Shown here: one piece after another, positions 34,919 to 44,062 of the stretch | Numbering within the stretch: position 1 is the stretch's first letter | Layout: every line of letters starts with the position of its first letter | Assembly (NCBI GenBank): GCA_964632945.1 | Contig: CAZWCX010000037.1 | Span: forward strand, 1-55,456 | Source: CAZWCX01 sp964632945 | Lineage (GTDB): Bacteria > Planctomycetota > MHYJ01 > WSZJ01 > CAZWCX01 | Reading direction: 5' to 3' | Length of the DNA: 55,456 bases | Made by a program: the position numbers and the translations under genes | Notes under the pieces: generated by a model | The model's database searches: none | Told to the model about the DNA's origin: nothing | The model's input: only the letters and a program-made list of their open reading frames with translations

Positions 34919-35416
34919 ATGCCGGTCGGACTCGGTTTCGACATCCACCGCTTTCAGGCGGGGCGCCCGCTCATCCTCGGCGGTCTGGAGATTCCCCATG
35001 ACCGCGGTCTGGTCGGCCATTCCGATGCCGACGCGCTCCTTCACGCGCTCACCGACGCCTTGCTCGGCGCCGCCGGACTCGGCGATATCGGACAGCACTT
35101 TCCGGATACGGATCCGCGCTGGAAGGGGGAGTCGAGCCGCACGTTCCTCGGCCACGCCCTCGCGGAGGTTCGCAAGCGCGGATTCCGGGTCGTGAACGTG
35201 GACGCCACCATCGTGACGGAGCACCCCAAGATCGGCCCCCACCGCCAGAAGCTGCGGGAGAGCCTCGCCGGGCAACTGGGAATCGAGCCCATCGCGGTCA
35301 ACGTGAAGGCGAAGACCATGGAGGGGGTCGGGCCGGTCGGCGCCGGGGAGGCCCTCGAGACCCTGGTGGCGGTGGAATTGGCGGTGGATGCGCCGCGCCC
35401 GCTGGGCCTCCACTAG
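34919..35416 (+). CDS. ispF: 2-C-methyl-D-erythritol 2,4-cyclodiphosphate synthase
   Basis: IspF cyclises CDP-methylerythritol 2-phosphate to MEcPP with loss of CMP, the fifth step of the MEP isoprenoid pathway; it is a trimeric zinc enzyme. The 165-residue protein has the zinc ligands in GLGFDIHRF (Asp, His) and the later VGHSDADALLHALTDALLGAAGLGDIGQHFPDTDP signature. VDATIVTEHPKIGPH and VNVKAKTMEGVGPVGAGEALE close the active site. The length is normal. It is co-transcribed with cysS 24 bp downstream, while ispD is elsewhere in the window on the other strand, so the pathway genes are scattered. Confidence 0.97.
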   Translation: MPVGLGFDIHRFQAGRPLILGGLEIPHDRGLVGHSDADALLHALTDALLGAAGLGDIGQHFPDTDPRWKGESSRTFLGHALAEVRKRGFRVVNVDATIVTEHPKIGPHRQKLRESLAGQLGIEPIAVNVKAKTMEGVGPVGAGEALETLVAVELAVDAPRPLGLH

Positions 35417-35440
35417 GTTCGATGGGGGATCCTCCACGCC

Positions 35441-36862
35441 ATGCCCTTCTCCCTCTACAACACCTACACGAAACGATTGGAACCGTTCGCGCCGCAGCAG
35501 CCCGGCCTCGTGCGCATGTACAACTGCGGCCCGACGGTCTACAACTTCGTGCACATCGGAAACCTGCGCTCCTTTCTGTTCGCGGACGTGCTTCGACGGA
35601 CGCTCGAACACCGCGGCAACAAGGTCCTGCAGGTCATGAACATCACCGACGTCGGGCACCTGCTGGACGATGCGGACGAGGGCGAGGACCGGATCGAGAT
35701 CGCCGCGCGCCGCGAGAAGAAGGACCCCTGGGCGATCACGCGCCACTACGCGGAGGATTTCCTCGCGCTTCTCAAGCAAATGAACTTCCGCCCGGTCGAT
35801 CATCACCCCAAGGCGACGGAGCACATCCCGGAAATGCTTGCCATGATCGGGCGCCTGATCGAGCAGGGCCATGCCTACGTCGTCCATCAGGCGGTCTACT
35901 TCGACATTACGACCTTTCCCGGGTACGGGCGGCTGTCGGGAAACACGATCGAGCAGTTGATGGCCGGCGCCCGCGTCGAGCCCCACCCGGACAAACGCAA
36001 TCCCATGGACTTCGCGCTCTGGAAACACGACCCGAAGCACCTGATGCAGTGGGACAGCCCCTGGGGCAAGGGGTTTCCGGGCTGGCACATCGAGTGCTCG
36101 GCGATGTCGCAGAAGTACCTGGGAGAGACCTTCGACATCCATACCGGTGGGGAAGACAACATCTTCCCGCATCACGAATGCGAGATCGCGCAGAGCGAAT
36201 CGGCGAACCGGAAGCCGTTCGTGCGGATGTGGTGCCACGCGCGATTCCTGCTGGTCGACAACGAGAAGATGTCGAAGTCCAAGGGGAACTTCTTTACCGT
36301 GAGGGACGTGCTGCAACGCGGGTACTCCCCGCGCGTGCTTCGCTACGCCCTCGTGAAGGAGCACTATCGCAACCCGCTGAACTTCACGTTCGACGGACTG
36401 GACGCCGCGCGCAAGGAACTGGGCCGACTCGAGGATTTCCACGCCCGCCTCGAGGCGGCCTCCGTCGCGGGCACGCCGCCGGCGGACCTCAAGACCCGGT
36501 TGCAGGGGACCCGCGACCGGATGGAGGCCGCGCTCGACGACGACCTCAACCTGCCGGAGTTCCGCGGGGCCGTCTTCGAGCAGGTGAACGAACTCAACCG
36601 CCTCCTGGACGAGGGGCGGATCGACGCCGCCGTTCTCACGGATGCGCGCGGACTGCTCGACATCTTCGAGCGGATTACCGGCGTGGCATTGCGGGTGGAA
36701 CAGGCTCTGTCCCCCGAGGAGCAGGGCCTTCTCGATGCCCGGGCGGATGCTCGGAAGCGCAAGGACTACAAGGAGTCCGATCGCCTTCGCGACGAATTGA
36801 AGAAACTCGGGGTCGCGGTCGAAGACGGTCCGGCCGGCCAGCGCTGGAAGAGGACCCGGTAG
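35441..36862 (+). CDS. cysS: Cysteinyl-tRNA synthetase
   Basis: A 473-residue class I aminoacyl-tRNA synthetase charging tRNA-Cys. It shows YNCGPTVYNFVHIGNLRSF (Cys zinc ligand and the HIGH-equivalent HIGN), GWHIECSAMSQKYLG with zinc ligands, GGEDNIFPHHECEIAQSE, and the KMSKS loop in NEKMSKSKGNFFTVRDVL. The C-terminal DALR-type helical region ends with ARKRKDYKESDRLRDELKKLGV, typical of CysRS. Gene order ispF-cysS is frequent in bacteria. A terminator-like hairpin follows at 36930-36953. Confidence 0.98.
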   Translation: MPFSLYNTYTKRLEPFAPQQPGLVRMYNCGPTVYNFVHIGNLRSFLFADVLRRTLEHRGNKVLQVMNITDVGHLLDDADEGEDRIEIAARREKKDPWAITRHYAEDFLALLKQMNFRPVDHHPKATEHIPEMLAMIGRLIEQGHAYVVHQAVYFDITTFPGYGRLSGNTIEQLMAGARVEPHPDKRNPMDFALWKHDPKHLMQWDSPWGKGFPGWHIECSAMSQKYLGETFDIHTGGEDNIFPHHECEIAQSESANRKPFVRMWCHARFLLVDNEKMSKSKGNFFTVRDVLQRGYSPRVLRYALVKEHYRNPLNFTFDGLDAARKELGRLEDFHARLEAASVAGTPPADLKTRLQGTRDRMEAALDDDLNLPEFRGAVFEQVNELNRLLDEGRIDAAVLTDARGLLDIFERITGVALRVEQALSPEEQGLLDARADARKRKDYKESDRLRDELKKLGVAVEDGPAGQRWKRTR

Positions 36863-36929
36863 AGACGCGGAGACGGCGCATCCGGCGCCGGATGGACGGA
36901 CGAGAAGGGCCCGGGCCTCCCGGCGAAGA

Positions 36930-36953
36930 GGGCCCCGACGCCCGACGGGGCCC
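36930..36953 (+). terminator. Hairpin after cysS
   Basis: GGGCCCC (36930-36936) and GGGGCCC (36947-36953), a 7-bp stem with a 10-nt loop and no T run. A perfect 16-bp palindrome, CATCCGGCGCCGGATG, sits at 36879-36894, and GGCGCG-TGAT-CGCGCC at 36978-36993, just before the kinase gene, could be a terminator arm or an operator. Confidence 0.35.
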
Positions 36954-37016
36954 CGAACGTGCACAAGGAAGACCGTGGGCGCGTGATCGCGCCATGGGCC
37001 AGGGTTGGATTGCACG

Positions 37017-39725
37017 ATGCCTGATCCCGACGAAGGGCGCGCCTCGACCCCCGGCGCCGCGCCGAGCGAAGTCACGGCCCATCGAGGCGACGACGCTACT
37101 CGCGCCGGTTCCGTCTTCCGGCCCGGCGAGCGCGTGAGCCACTACGAGGTGATCGCCCTGCTGGGCCGCGGCGGCATGGGGGAAGTCTATCGCGCCCGCG
37201 ACCTGTCCGGGGGCCGCGAGGTGGCCGTCAAGGTCCTCTCGCCCGTCGGGGACGAGAGCGACCGGGCGGCGCTCGTGCAGCGCTTCCTGCGTGAGGGACG
37301 CAACGCCGCGCGGATCGACCACCCCGGAGTGGTCAAGGTCCTTGCCTGCGAATCCTCCTCCGCCCGTCCGATCCTGGTGATGGACTACGTCGCGGGCGAA
37401 TCGCTCAAGACCAGGCTGCTTGCGGGTCCCCTCCCGCCGGGCCGTGCGCTCGACCTCGCGGCACGGCTTGCCGATGCGCTGGCCGCCGCCCATGCCAAGG
37501 GCGTGGTCCACCGCGACCTCAAGCCCGCGAACATCCTGATCGACACCGTCGGAATGCCCCGCATCGTCGACTTCGGGATTTCGCGGTACCTCGAAGAAAC
37601 GCAGAAACTGACCCGCACCGGAGACCTGGTGGGCACACCCGAATACATGGCGCCGGAACAGTTGCTCGAGGGGCCCGAAGCCGTGGACGGGCGCGTGGAC
37701 GTGTACGCCCTGGGCGTGGTGCTGTACCAGATGCTGACCGGGCGCTCGCCGTTTGCGGGCGCGAACGTGTTTCAGACGCTGAAGTTCGTCGAGATGCTCG
37801 AGCCGCCCCCGGTCTCCCGCAGCCTGGCGGGCGCGAGCCCCGCCCTCGACTCGTTGTTGGGCCGGGCCATGGCGAAGTCCCCCGCCGAGCGCTTTCCCGA
37901 TGCGGGGTCGTTCGCCGCGGCGATCCGGGAGGTCGGGAAGATTCCCGGAGCCGCGAGCGCGACCGATGACGCGGCGCGCAGATCCCGTCCGGGGCGAGCG
38001 GGAGTCCGGGTCGCGCTCGCGATCGGGGCGGCGCTGGCCGCCGGCCTGGGCGCGTGGGCGGCGTTCGGTCCCCGTCCGGACCGCGCAGGATCCGGCGCGA
38101 TCGCGGGCGGGAATTCACCGGCGAACACTCCCGTCCCCGGGAATCGCCCCGTCGGCAATCAGAATCCCGCGGCGGTGCTGCACCACGACCCCGGCGCCCG
38201 GCTGGATGCGGCGCTTGCGTTGCGTGCTCCCGAGGAGCGGAACGCCCGGGTGCGCGCATTGAACGCCCTCGTGGCGACGGTGCCGGACGATGGGGCGCCC
38301 GGGGAATTGCGCGCGCGGGCGACCGCGCGCCTTGCGCTCGCCGACTTCACGCGCGCGGAAGCGGACGCCGCTGCGGCCGCCGCGCGCGGGGATGACGCCG
38401 CCCGGACCGTTCGGGCGATCGCCTGGCTCTACTCCCGAACCCTGCTGACCGCGATCCTGGCGGACGCCGAGTGGCTTCGTTTGGACGCCTTCGCCGACCT
38501 GCGTCCCGTGCTGGGGGAAGCCGATCCGGATCCCGCCCGCCGGCACTTCCACGCGGGCTGTCAGGAGTTGGCGCAGAAGCGATACGTCAGCGCGGCCGAC
38601 CGGTTCCGGCTCGCCCAGGGGCTCCCGCAGGTCGTGCCCGACCGGGAGGCCCTCCTGGCCACGGCGCTGTGGCTGTCCGACGACGTCGCGGGCGCGCGCG
38701 GGGCGGTGGCCGAGGGACTGGCGCGGGACCCTTCCTACCCGCCCCTGCTGCTGATGGAAGCGCGGTTGGACGACCGCTGGGTCCTGGGACCGGCGCTCGC
38801 CCCGTTCCTCGAGATGGCTTCGGTGGAGTCGGCCGATCGCTACCTGGTCGCCGCGGTGGCGTCGTGCGAGGCCGAGGATCGGGCGAGCATGGAAGCGCAG
38901 TTCGCCCTCGCCGCGGAACGCGAGCGGGGTCCGCGGCCGGCCGTCTGGCGCGCCGCGTTGCGATTGCGGCTCGGCGCCTACGAGAGTCCCTCGACGGGGA
39001 TCCCGGAGTCCGAGGCGCGGGCCCTGTTGGTCCCTCTCGAGCGGATCGAGGATGCCGGTCCGGGCGCGAGGTTCACCCGCGTGCTGCTGCGGCTTGCGGC
39101 CGGCGTGGATCCGGGGTCCGCGCAGGAGCTGAAGGGGATTCCCCTCGAGCCGGAAATCGCCCAGTTCGAAGGCTGGGGGGAGGTCGGCGGGCCCGAGGAC
39201 CCCGAGTGGGGATACTATCTCGGCCACGGATTGCTGGCCGCGGGCCGGCCGGCGCAGGCGCAGGAGACCCTGCGTCGTTTCGTCGAGGCCGCCACGGAGG
39301 CGGCGGCCGAGGGGGAGGAAATCGAGGATCTGGAGGAGGCGCTCCACCTGTCGCACGAGGCGCTGGCGGCGACGGCGTTGCTTCTGGGCACTCCGTCACT
39401 CGGCGAGTCGCGAGCGGCGGCGGCCGTGCACCTCGGGGAGGCGCTGCGCCGCGGGTCCGATCTGGCTGCGTTCCGGTCCGCGCTGGACCCGATCTGGCAC
39501 CGGGAGCGCGATCGACTGGTTCTGCAGGACGTCGTGGTCCGGGCGGCGCGGCGCACGAAGGACGCCGGACTTTCCCTCGAGCGCGTCCTCCCGGCGCTCC
39601 ACCTGGCGCGGCGAATCGGAGTTTCCTGGGATTCGATCCGGGAGGATGCCTCCTGGGGGGCGTGGCGCGACGACGCGCGATTCCGGAAGCTCGCCGCGGT
39701 CGAGGAGGATGTCCATGACGAGTGA
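37017..39725 (+). CDS. Transmembrane Ser/Thr protein kinase
   Basis: A 902-residue PknB-type kinase. Catalytic domain about 43-305: GRGGMGEVYRA (50-60), VAVK (Lys72), HRDLKPAN (165-172), DFG (185-187), GTPEYMAPEQ (206-215) and DVYALGVVLYQMLTGRSPF. All catalytic residues are present, so it should be active. A single transmembrane segment (about 330-350) follows an arginine-rich stretch. The remaining 550 residues would be on the far side of the membrane and are helical and alanine-rich with TPR-like pairs, suggesting a sensory or docking role. ATG 37017 lies 154 bp after cysS. The last 11 bases overlap the ECF sigma factor gene, a strong hint that the two act together. Confidence 0.95.
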   Translation: MPDPDEGRASTPGAAPSEVTAHRGDDATRAGSVFRPGERVSHYEVIALLGRGGMGEVYRARDLSGGREVAVKVLSPVGDESDRAALVQRFLREGRNAARIDHPGVVKVLACESSSARPILVMDYVAGESLKTRLLAGPLPPGRALDLAARLADALAAAHAKGVVHRDLKPANILIDTVGMPRIVDFGISRYLEETQKLTRTGDLVGTPEYMAPEQLLEGPEAVDGRVDVYALGVVLYQMLTGRSPFAGANVFQTLKFVEMLEPPPVSRSLAGASPALDSLLGRAMAKSPAERFPDAGSFAAAIREVGKIPGAASATDDAARRSRPGRAGVRVALAIGAALAAGLGAWAAFGPRPDRAGSGAIAGGNSPANTPVPGNRPVGNQNPAAVLHHDPGARLDAALALRAPEERNARVRALNALVATVPDDGAPGELRARATARLALADFTRAEADAAAAAARGDDAARTVRAIAWLYSRTLLTAILADAEWLRLDAFADLRPVLGEADPDPARRHFHAGCQELAQKRYVSAADRFRLAQGLPQVVPDREALLATALWLSDDVAGARGAVAEGLARDPSYPPLLLMEARLDDRWVLGPALAPFLEMASVESADRYLVAAVASCEAEDRASMEAQFALAAERERGPRPAVWRAALRLRLGAYESPSTGIPESEARALLVPLERIEDAGPGARFTRVLLRLAAGVDPGSAQELKGIPLEPEIAQFEGWGEVGGPEDPEWGYYLGHGLLAAGRPAQAQETLRRFVEAATEAAAEGEEIEDLEEALHLSHEALAATALLLGTPSLGESRAAAAVHLGEALRRGSDLAAFRSALDPIWHRERDRLVLQDVVVRAARRTKDAGLSLERVLPALHLARRIGVSWDSIREDASWGAWRDDARFRKLAAVEEDVHDE

Positions 39726-40302
39726 CGAGGACCTTCTCGTTCGCGGGCGGGGCGGCGATCGCGCCGCGTTCGACGAATTCGCCGGCCGCTGGCGACTTCG
39801 CCTGCACTCCTATCTCGCGGCGATGACCGGGGACGACGCCCAGAGCGAGGATCTGGTGCAGGAAGCGCTCGGACGGGCCTGGAAGGCTCTGGCGGGATTC
39901 GAGGGGCGGTGCAAGCCTTCGACGTGGCTGTTCCAGATCGCAGTCAACCTGGCGCGCAACCACTTTCGCGACCGTGCCGGCAAGGCTCGCCCGGAGAGCG
40001 ACGAGCTTCTCGATGCGCTTCCCGCGGGTCGACGCGGCGTCCTGTCGAGCGTCATCCGCCATGAGGCGGCGGAGCGGATCGCCCTGGCGATCGACCGGCT
40101 GCCGCCGTCGCTGCGCGAGGCCTTCGTGCTGCACTACGTCGAGGGCCTGCCGTACGACGAGATCGCGGAAATCACGGGGGTGAAAGTCGGCGCGCTCCAC
40201 GTCCGCGCGCTCCGGGCCCGGGGGCTGCTGCGCCGGCAGTTGGGGGACCTGGTCGACACCGTGTGGACCCGGGACGAGAGGGAGGATGGGGCGAAGGAGT
40301 GA
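39715..40302 (+). CDS. ECF-type RNA polymerase sigma factor
   Basis: A 195-residue group 4 (ECF) sigma factor. Region 2 is DDAQSEDLVQEALGRAWKALAGFEGRCKPSTWLFQIAVNLARNHFRDR; region 4 is LPPSLREAFVLHYVEGLPYDEIAEITGVKVGALHVRALRARGLLRR. ATG 39715 is chosen because GAGGAG (39702-39707) is 7 bases upstream; the ATG at 39709 is too close. It starts inside the kinase gene, so translation is coupled. No zinc-finger anti-sigma gene is adjacent. Partnership with a Ser/Thr kinase is known for ECF groups such as ECF43 (EcfP/PknT), where kinase phosphorylation activates the sigma factor. Whether that applies here is inference; the target regulon is unknown. Confidence 0.93.
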   Translation: MTSDEDLLVRGRGGDRAAFDEFAGRWRLRLHSYLAAMTGDDAQSEDLVQEALGRAWKALAGFEGRCKPSTWLFQIAVNLARNHFRDRAGKARPESDELLDALPAGRRGVLSSVIRHEAAERIALAIDRLPPSLREAFVLHYVEGLPYDEIAEITGVKVGALHVRALRARGLLRRQLGDLVDTVWTRDEREDGAKE

Positions 40303-40391
40303 GGCCGCCCGCTCGGGGCGTCCGGCCGACGGTTCGCCGCCGGCCGCGTCGCGGCGACCGGCGATCGCGGCGCTCCTCCATCCGCCGGCCG

Positions 40392-41552
40392 CTACGTCCG
40401 TTCCGCCCGGATGGTCCCGGTCGCGGGATCGACCGAGAGCCGCATCTTTCCCGCCAGGAGGGCCAGCAGATCCTCCCCGACGAGGGTGCGGCGCCACCCC
40501 TGCAGCAGGGGAACGTCGGCCGGCTCGGGCGCGGTCCGCGCGGCCGCGATGGCTTCCAGGTGCGCGCGGTTGCCGAGCATCCCGGGCGAAATCTGCGCCT
40601 CGAGGGCGCGGGCGCGCATCCAGCCCTCCAGGAGGCTGACGAGAGAGGCGGTGCCGGGGGCCTCCTCGCGGGCCGGGCCGGACGCCGGCGGCTCCAGGGG
40701 GGGCGAGTCGAGTCCGCGTTTGGCGGCGGCGACGATGTCGCCCCCGCACGCATCGACCGTGCGCGAGTCCAGGAAGCGCACGTTGCGCAGCATCCCCGGC
40801 TTGGTCGGGGGACGCCGGGCCAGTTCCACGAGGACGTCGTCCTTGGCGAGAAAGCCGCGCGGCACGTCGCGGGCTTGCGCCTCTTCCTCGCGCCAGGCGG
40901 CGAGTTCGCGCAGGACCGCCAGGGCGCGACCGTCCAGGTTCGCGGCGCGAATGCGGAGGTAGGCCTCCTGCGGATCGGGGCGCTCGTAGGTCGAGGCCTG
41001 CTCCAGGACGCGAAACTCCTCGCGCGCCCAGACCTCGCGACCCAGGTCCTTCAGTTTTCCGCCCAGGTGGCTGCGCAGGGTCGCCAACGGGCGCACGTCG
41101 TCGAGCGCGTAGTCGATCTGCTCGGGGGTGAGCGGCCGGCGGGTCCAGTCGGTGAGGGTTTCGCTCTTGGCCAGGCGGGTGCCGGTCACCGCCTCGACGA
41201 GGCGCAGGAACGAGATCTTGTCGCCGTACCCGACGAGAGCGGCGGCCACCTGGGTGTCGAACACGGCCGCCGGCGCCTTCCCGGAGCGCCAGTAGAAGAT
41301 GCCGAAGTCTCCCTGGCCCGAGTGGACGATCTTTTCCACGGCGGGATCGACCAGGAGCGCGACGAGCGGGTCGAGGGACCCGACCGCGCCGGGATCGATG
41401 ATTGCCTCCACGCCGCCCCCCGCCACCTGGACGATGCCGAGGCGAGGGGAGTAGTTCCGCTCCTGGACGAATTCGGTGTCGAGCCCGAACGATCCTGCCT
41501 CGCGCAGGCGGGCGCAGACGGCTTCGAGTTCCGCCAGCGACTTGATCAGCAT
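40392..41552 (-). CDS. rnd: Ribonuclease D
   Basis: A 386-residue 3'-5' exoribonuclease of the DEDD family that trims tRNA and other RNA 3' ends. Exo motifs are complete: FGLDTEF (Asp25, Glu27), HSGQGDFGIF (Asp82), and YALDDVRPL with the DEDDy tyrosine and aspartate (Tyr148, Asp152). C-terminal HRDC-like helical domains follow (RALAVLRELAAWREEEAQARDVP; PTKPGMLRNV). Its first 7 bases overlap the end of the upstream CPBP protease gene, so it appears to be the last gene of the long minus-strand cluster beginning at carA. Confidence 0.94.
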   Translation of the reverse strand: MLIKSLAELEAVCARLREAGSFGLDTEFVQERNYSPRLGIVQVAGGGVEAIIDPGAVGSLDPLVALLVDPAVEKIVHSGQGDFGIFYWRSGKAPAAVFDTQVAAALVGYGDKISFLRLVEAVTGTRLAKSETLTDWTRRPLTPEQIDYALDDVRPLATLRSHLGGKLKDLGREVWAREEFRVLEQASTYERPDPQEAYLRIRAANLDGRALAVLRELAAWREEEAQARDVPRGFLAKDDVLVELARRPPTKPGMLRNVRFLDSRTVDACGGDIVAAAKRGLDSPPLEPPASGPAREEAPGTASLVSLLEGWMRARALEAQISPGMLGNRAHLEAIAAARTAPEPADVPLLQGWRRTLVGEDLLALLAGKMRLSVDPATGTIRAERT

Positions 41553-42139
41553 GCCCGCGATTCTCCCGACTGGAGGTCGTCGGCGGGAGGCGGAATCGCC
41601 GCCAACCGGCCGAGGTGGACGAAATTGACCGTGAAGTGGGTTGCGATCGGCGCCAGCAGGGTGTCGGTCAGCTCGTAGAGGGCGCCCATCCCGAACCCGA
41701 GCAGGGCGGCGAAGACCGGCCAGGGGGCCATTTCCCGACGGATGGGAAAGTGTAGCATTCCGAATGCGAGGCTGGCCACGAGGATCCCCCAGGAGCGCTG
41801 CATGCCGCCCCGAAAGAAGATTTCCTCCCCGACCGAGCTCACCAGGGCCAGCCAGGCGACCCCAACGCGTCCCATCCCGGAGAAGAGGGGGGCGAGCGAG
41901 TCCTCGAACTCCCGCAGCCCCGGGGCGAGAGCGGCGAGCAACCGCCAGACGACCACCACGCCGAGTCCCGCCGCGATCCCGAGGGCGGCGGCGAGCGCGA
42001 GATCCTCCCAGTCCCGGTGGGGGGCAAAGGAGGCGGTTCCATCGCGCCCGCCGATCCAGACCGCGCCGGCGACCGCCAAGACGAGGTAGAACGCACCGGC
42101 TGCGCGCAGGATCTGGCGGTGGGACAGGTCCGGGGTCAT
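41546..42139 (-). CDS. CPBP family intramembrane metalloprotease
   Basis: A 197-residue multi-pass membrane protein with the CAAX protease/bacteriocin-processing (Abi/CPBP) motifs: EEIFFRGGMQ (Glu-Glu and Arg), FGMLHF (His), and THFTVNF (His/Asn). These proteins are membrane-embedded glutamic/metallo-type proteases related to Rce1; their bacterial substrates are mostly unknown. Start at ATG 42139 with GGAG upstream; the longer frame to 42250 adds an arginine-rich non-membrane segment and is rejected. The spacer of 127 bp after phoH means that it may have its own promoter, though none was recognised. Confidence 0.88.
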   Translation of the reverse strand: MTPDLSHRQILRAAGAFYLVLAVAGAVWIGGRDGTASFAPHRDWEDLALAAALGIAAGLGVVVVWRLLAALAPGLREFEDSLAPLFSGMGRVGVAWLALVSSVGEEIFFRGGMQRSWGILVASLAFGMLHFPIRREMAPWPVFAALLGFGMGALYELTDTLLAPIATHFTVNFVHLGRLAAIPPPADDLQSGESRAC

Positions 42140-42266
42140 GCGCGCCGCTCCGTCTTCGCGCGAGCGCGGCAGCCGTGCGCCTTGCCGCCGCGTCGAGGGC
42201 TCCTCGGACGGCGCAAGGGCCCGTGCGCTCGCGCCCATCGACCGCCGCACGCGGGCCGTGCGTCCG

Positions 42267-43235
42267 TCAGTCCTTTTTCCCCAGACCTTCCGCCTTGCGC
42301 TTCGAGTGCTCCTCGTACGCGTCCACGATCCGCTGCACGAGCGGGTGACGGACGATGTCGCGTTGCGTCAGGTAGCAGATTTGCAGGCCCTGCACGGATT
42401 TCAGCAGGTGTTGCGCCTCCACCAGACCCGAGGTCGTGCCCGGGGGCAGATCGATCTGGGTCACGTCCCCCGTCACCACGATCCGCGAGCCGTTCCCCAT
42501 GCGGGTGAGGAACATCTTCATCTGCTCGTGCGTGGTGTTTTGCGCTTCATCGAGGATGATGAACGAGTTGTCCAGCGTGCGTCCCCGCATGTAGGCGAGC
42601 GGCACGACTTCGACGATCTCGCTGTCCGTCAGCTTCTTGATCTGGGCGAAGTCCATCATGTTGTCGAGCGCGTCGTAGAGCGGCCGCAAGTACGGATTCA
42701 CCTTCGCCTGGTAGTCCCCGGGCAGGAAGCCGAGCTTTTCGCCCGCTTCCACGGCCGGACGGGCGAGCACGATCTTGCGCACGACGCTGGCCCGCAGGCA
42801 CTTCACGGCCTGCGCGACGGCCAGGTACGTCTTCCCCGTCCCCGCGGGGCCGATCGAAAAGACGATCTCGTGCGACTCCATCGCGTCGATGTACTTCTGC
42901 TGGCCGTCGGTCTTCGGCTCGACGACGGTCCGCATCGGCTGCGGCCGCGCCGGGCGCGCGCCGTCCTCGTGGCCCTGGGCGCGGTCGGACAGTATCCGCT
43001 CCACTTCCTCGAGCTCGAGTTGTCCGCCGGCGCGCACCCGCTGCAGCATCTGCTGCAGCGTGTGATGCGCCTGCTCGACGCCGTGCGCGGGACCGTGAAT
43101 GTGAATCTCCTCGCCGCGGGCGAAGACGTCGACGTGGAAGGCCCGGCGGACGAGCTTGAGATAGCGATCGTAGGTCCCGAAGACCTGGAGCGCCTCGTCC
43201 CGGTTCTGCAGCGCCAGCGTCTTTTCCAGCCTCAT
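42267..43235 (-). CDS. phoH: PhoH family ATPase (PhoH/YbeZ type)
   Basis: A 322-residue cytoplasmic ATPase of the PhoH family. A KH-like N-terminal region (VFGTYDRYLKLVRRAFHVDV) precedes a RecA-like core with Walker A GPAGTGKT, LARPAVEAGEKLGFLPGD, Walker B IILDEAQNTT and MFLTRMGNGSRIVVTGD. PhoH/YbeZ partners the ribosome-maturation RNase YbeY in many bacteria and is thought to be an RNA helicase-like protein; no ybeY is in the window. Its start overlaps the cdsA stop by 4 nt, indicating translational coupling. Confidence 0.95.
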   Translation of the reverse strand: MRLEKTLALQNRDEALQVFGTYDRYLKLVRRAFHVDVFARGEEIHIHGPAHGVEQAHHTLQQMLQRVRAGGQLELEEVERILSDRAQGHEDGARPARPQPMRTVVEPKTDGQQKYIDAMESHEIVFSIGPAGTGKTYLAVAQAVKCLRASVVRKIVLARPAVEAGEKLGFLPGDYQAKVNPYLRPLYDALDNMMDFAQIKKLTDSEIVEVVPLAYMRGRTLDNSFIILDEAQNTTHEQMKMFLTRMGNGSRIVVTGDVTQIDLPPGTTSGLVEAQHLLKSVQGLQICYLTQRDIVRHPLVQRIVDAYEEHSKRKAEGLGKKD

Positions 43236-44062
43236 TCCCGGCCCCCCAAGCCTGCCAGCAGGATGTAGCCGATCGGTCCGCAGAGTAGGAAGGAGTCGAC
43301 CATGTCGAGCATGCCGCCGAACGTCGGCAGCAACGCGCCCGAGTCCTTGTGGCCGGTGTTGCGCTTGAAGTACGACTCGAACAGGTCGCCGATCTGGGAA
43401 GAGACGCCGATCAGGAGGGTGGCCAGGAGTGCCGACGGCCAGGCGATGAACCCGGAGAGCCCGAAGAGCCCCCAGACCGCCATGCCGAGGCCCGTGCCCG
43501 CCACCATCCCGCCGATCGAGCCTTCGATGGTCTTGCCGGGGCTGATGTTGGGCGAGAGCTTGCGGCGGCCGATCGCCTTGCCGGTGAAATAGGCGCCGGC
43601 GTCGTTGAGCTTGCTCGTCACCACGAGGTAGAGCACGAGGGCCTCGCCGTGTCCGGGGATGTCCCGCAGGCGGGCCAGGAAGTCCATCGGCAGCCAGACG
43701 TAGACGAGTCCGAAGCCCAGGATGAGCACCTGGTCGGCGCGGGTCGGGTCGGCCTGGAGGGTGTACCGGAGGGCGATTGCGAAGAGCGCGAGGAAGAGCA
43801 TCGCCGGGACCCAGTCGGCGTGCCCGCTGTGCCGAAGGATCCAGCTTGCCACGACGAGGCAGAAGCCGAGGGCGGAGCCGAACCGCTTCGGCATGGCGCC
43901 GGCCTTGTTCTCGTGCAGGGTGTAGAATTCGTGCAGCCCGAGGCCCACGGCCAGACAGAGGAGGAAGGTGAATCCGAGGTCGGAACCGGCGCGGTGGTCG
44001 GCATAGAGGATGCCGAAGAGGCCGGCGAGCAGGGTGACGCCGATCCCGATGCGGGTCTTCAT
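43232..44062 (-). CDS. cdsA: Phosphatidate cytidylyltransferase
   Basis: CdsA forms CDP-diacylglycerol from phosphatidic acid and CTP, the entry point to phospholipid synthesis in the inner membrane. The 276-residue protein has about seven to eight hydrophobic segments and the family signature SPNISPGKTIEGSIGG near the middle with GDLFESYFKRNTGHKDSG..LPTFGGMLDMVDS at the C-terminus, including the metal-binding aspartates. It overlaps uppS upstream and phoH downstream by 4 nt each. The uppS-cdsA pair is a widely conserved arrangement linking undecaprenyl and phospholipid synthesis. Confidence 0.96.
   Translation of the reverse strand: MKTRIGIGVTLLAGLFGILYADHRAGSDLGFTFLLCLAVGLGLHEFYTLHENKAGAMPKRFGSALGFCLVVASWILRHSGHADWVPAMLFLALFAIALRYTLQADPTRADQVLILGFGLVYVWLPMDFLARLRDIPGHGEALVLYLVVTSKLNDAGAYFTGKAIGRRKLSPNISPGKTIEGSIGGMVAGTGLGMAVWGLFGLSGFIAWPSALLATLLIGVSSQIGDLFESYFKRNTGHKDSGALLPTFGGMLDMVDSFLLCGPIGYILLAGLGGRE

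Noticed and set aside
34415..37075. Long minus-strand open frame opposite ispF and cysS
   Set aside because: It is a shadow of two unmistakable housekeeping genes with shadow-type composition.
42140..42250. Extended N-terminus of the CPBP protease up to 42250
   Set aside because: The added segment is Arg/Ser-rich and not membrane-like, and ATG 42139 has a better ribosome-binding site.
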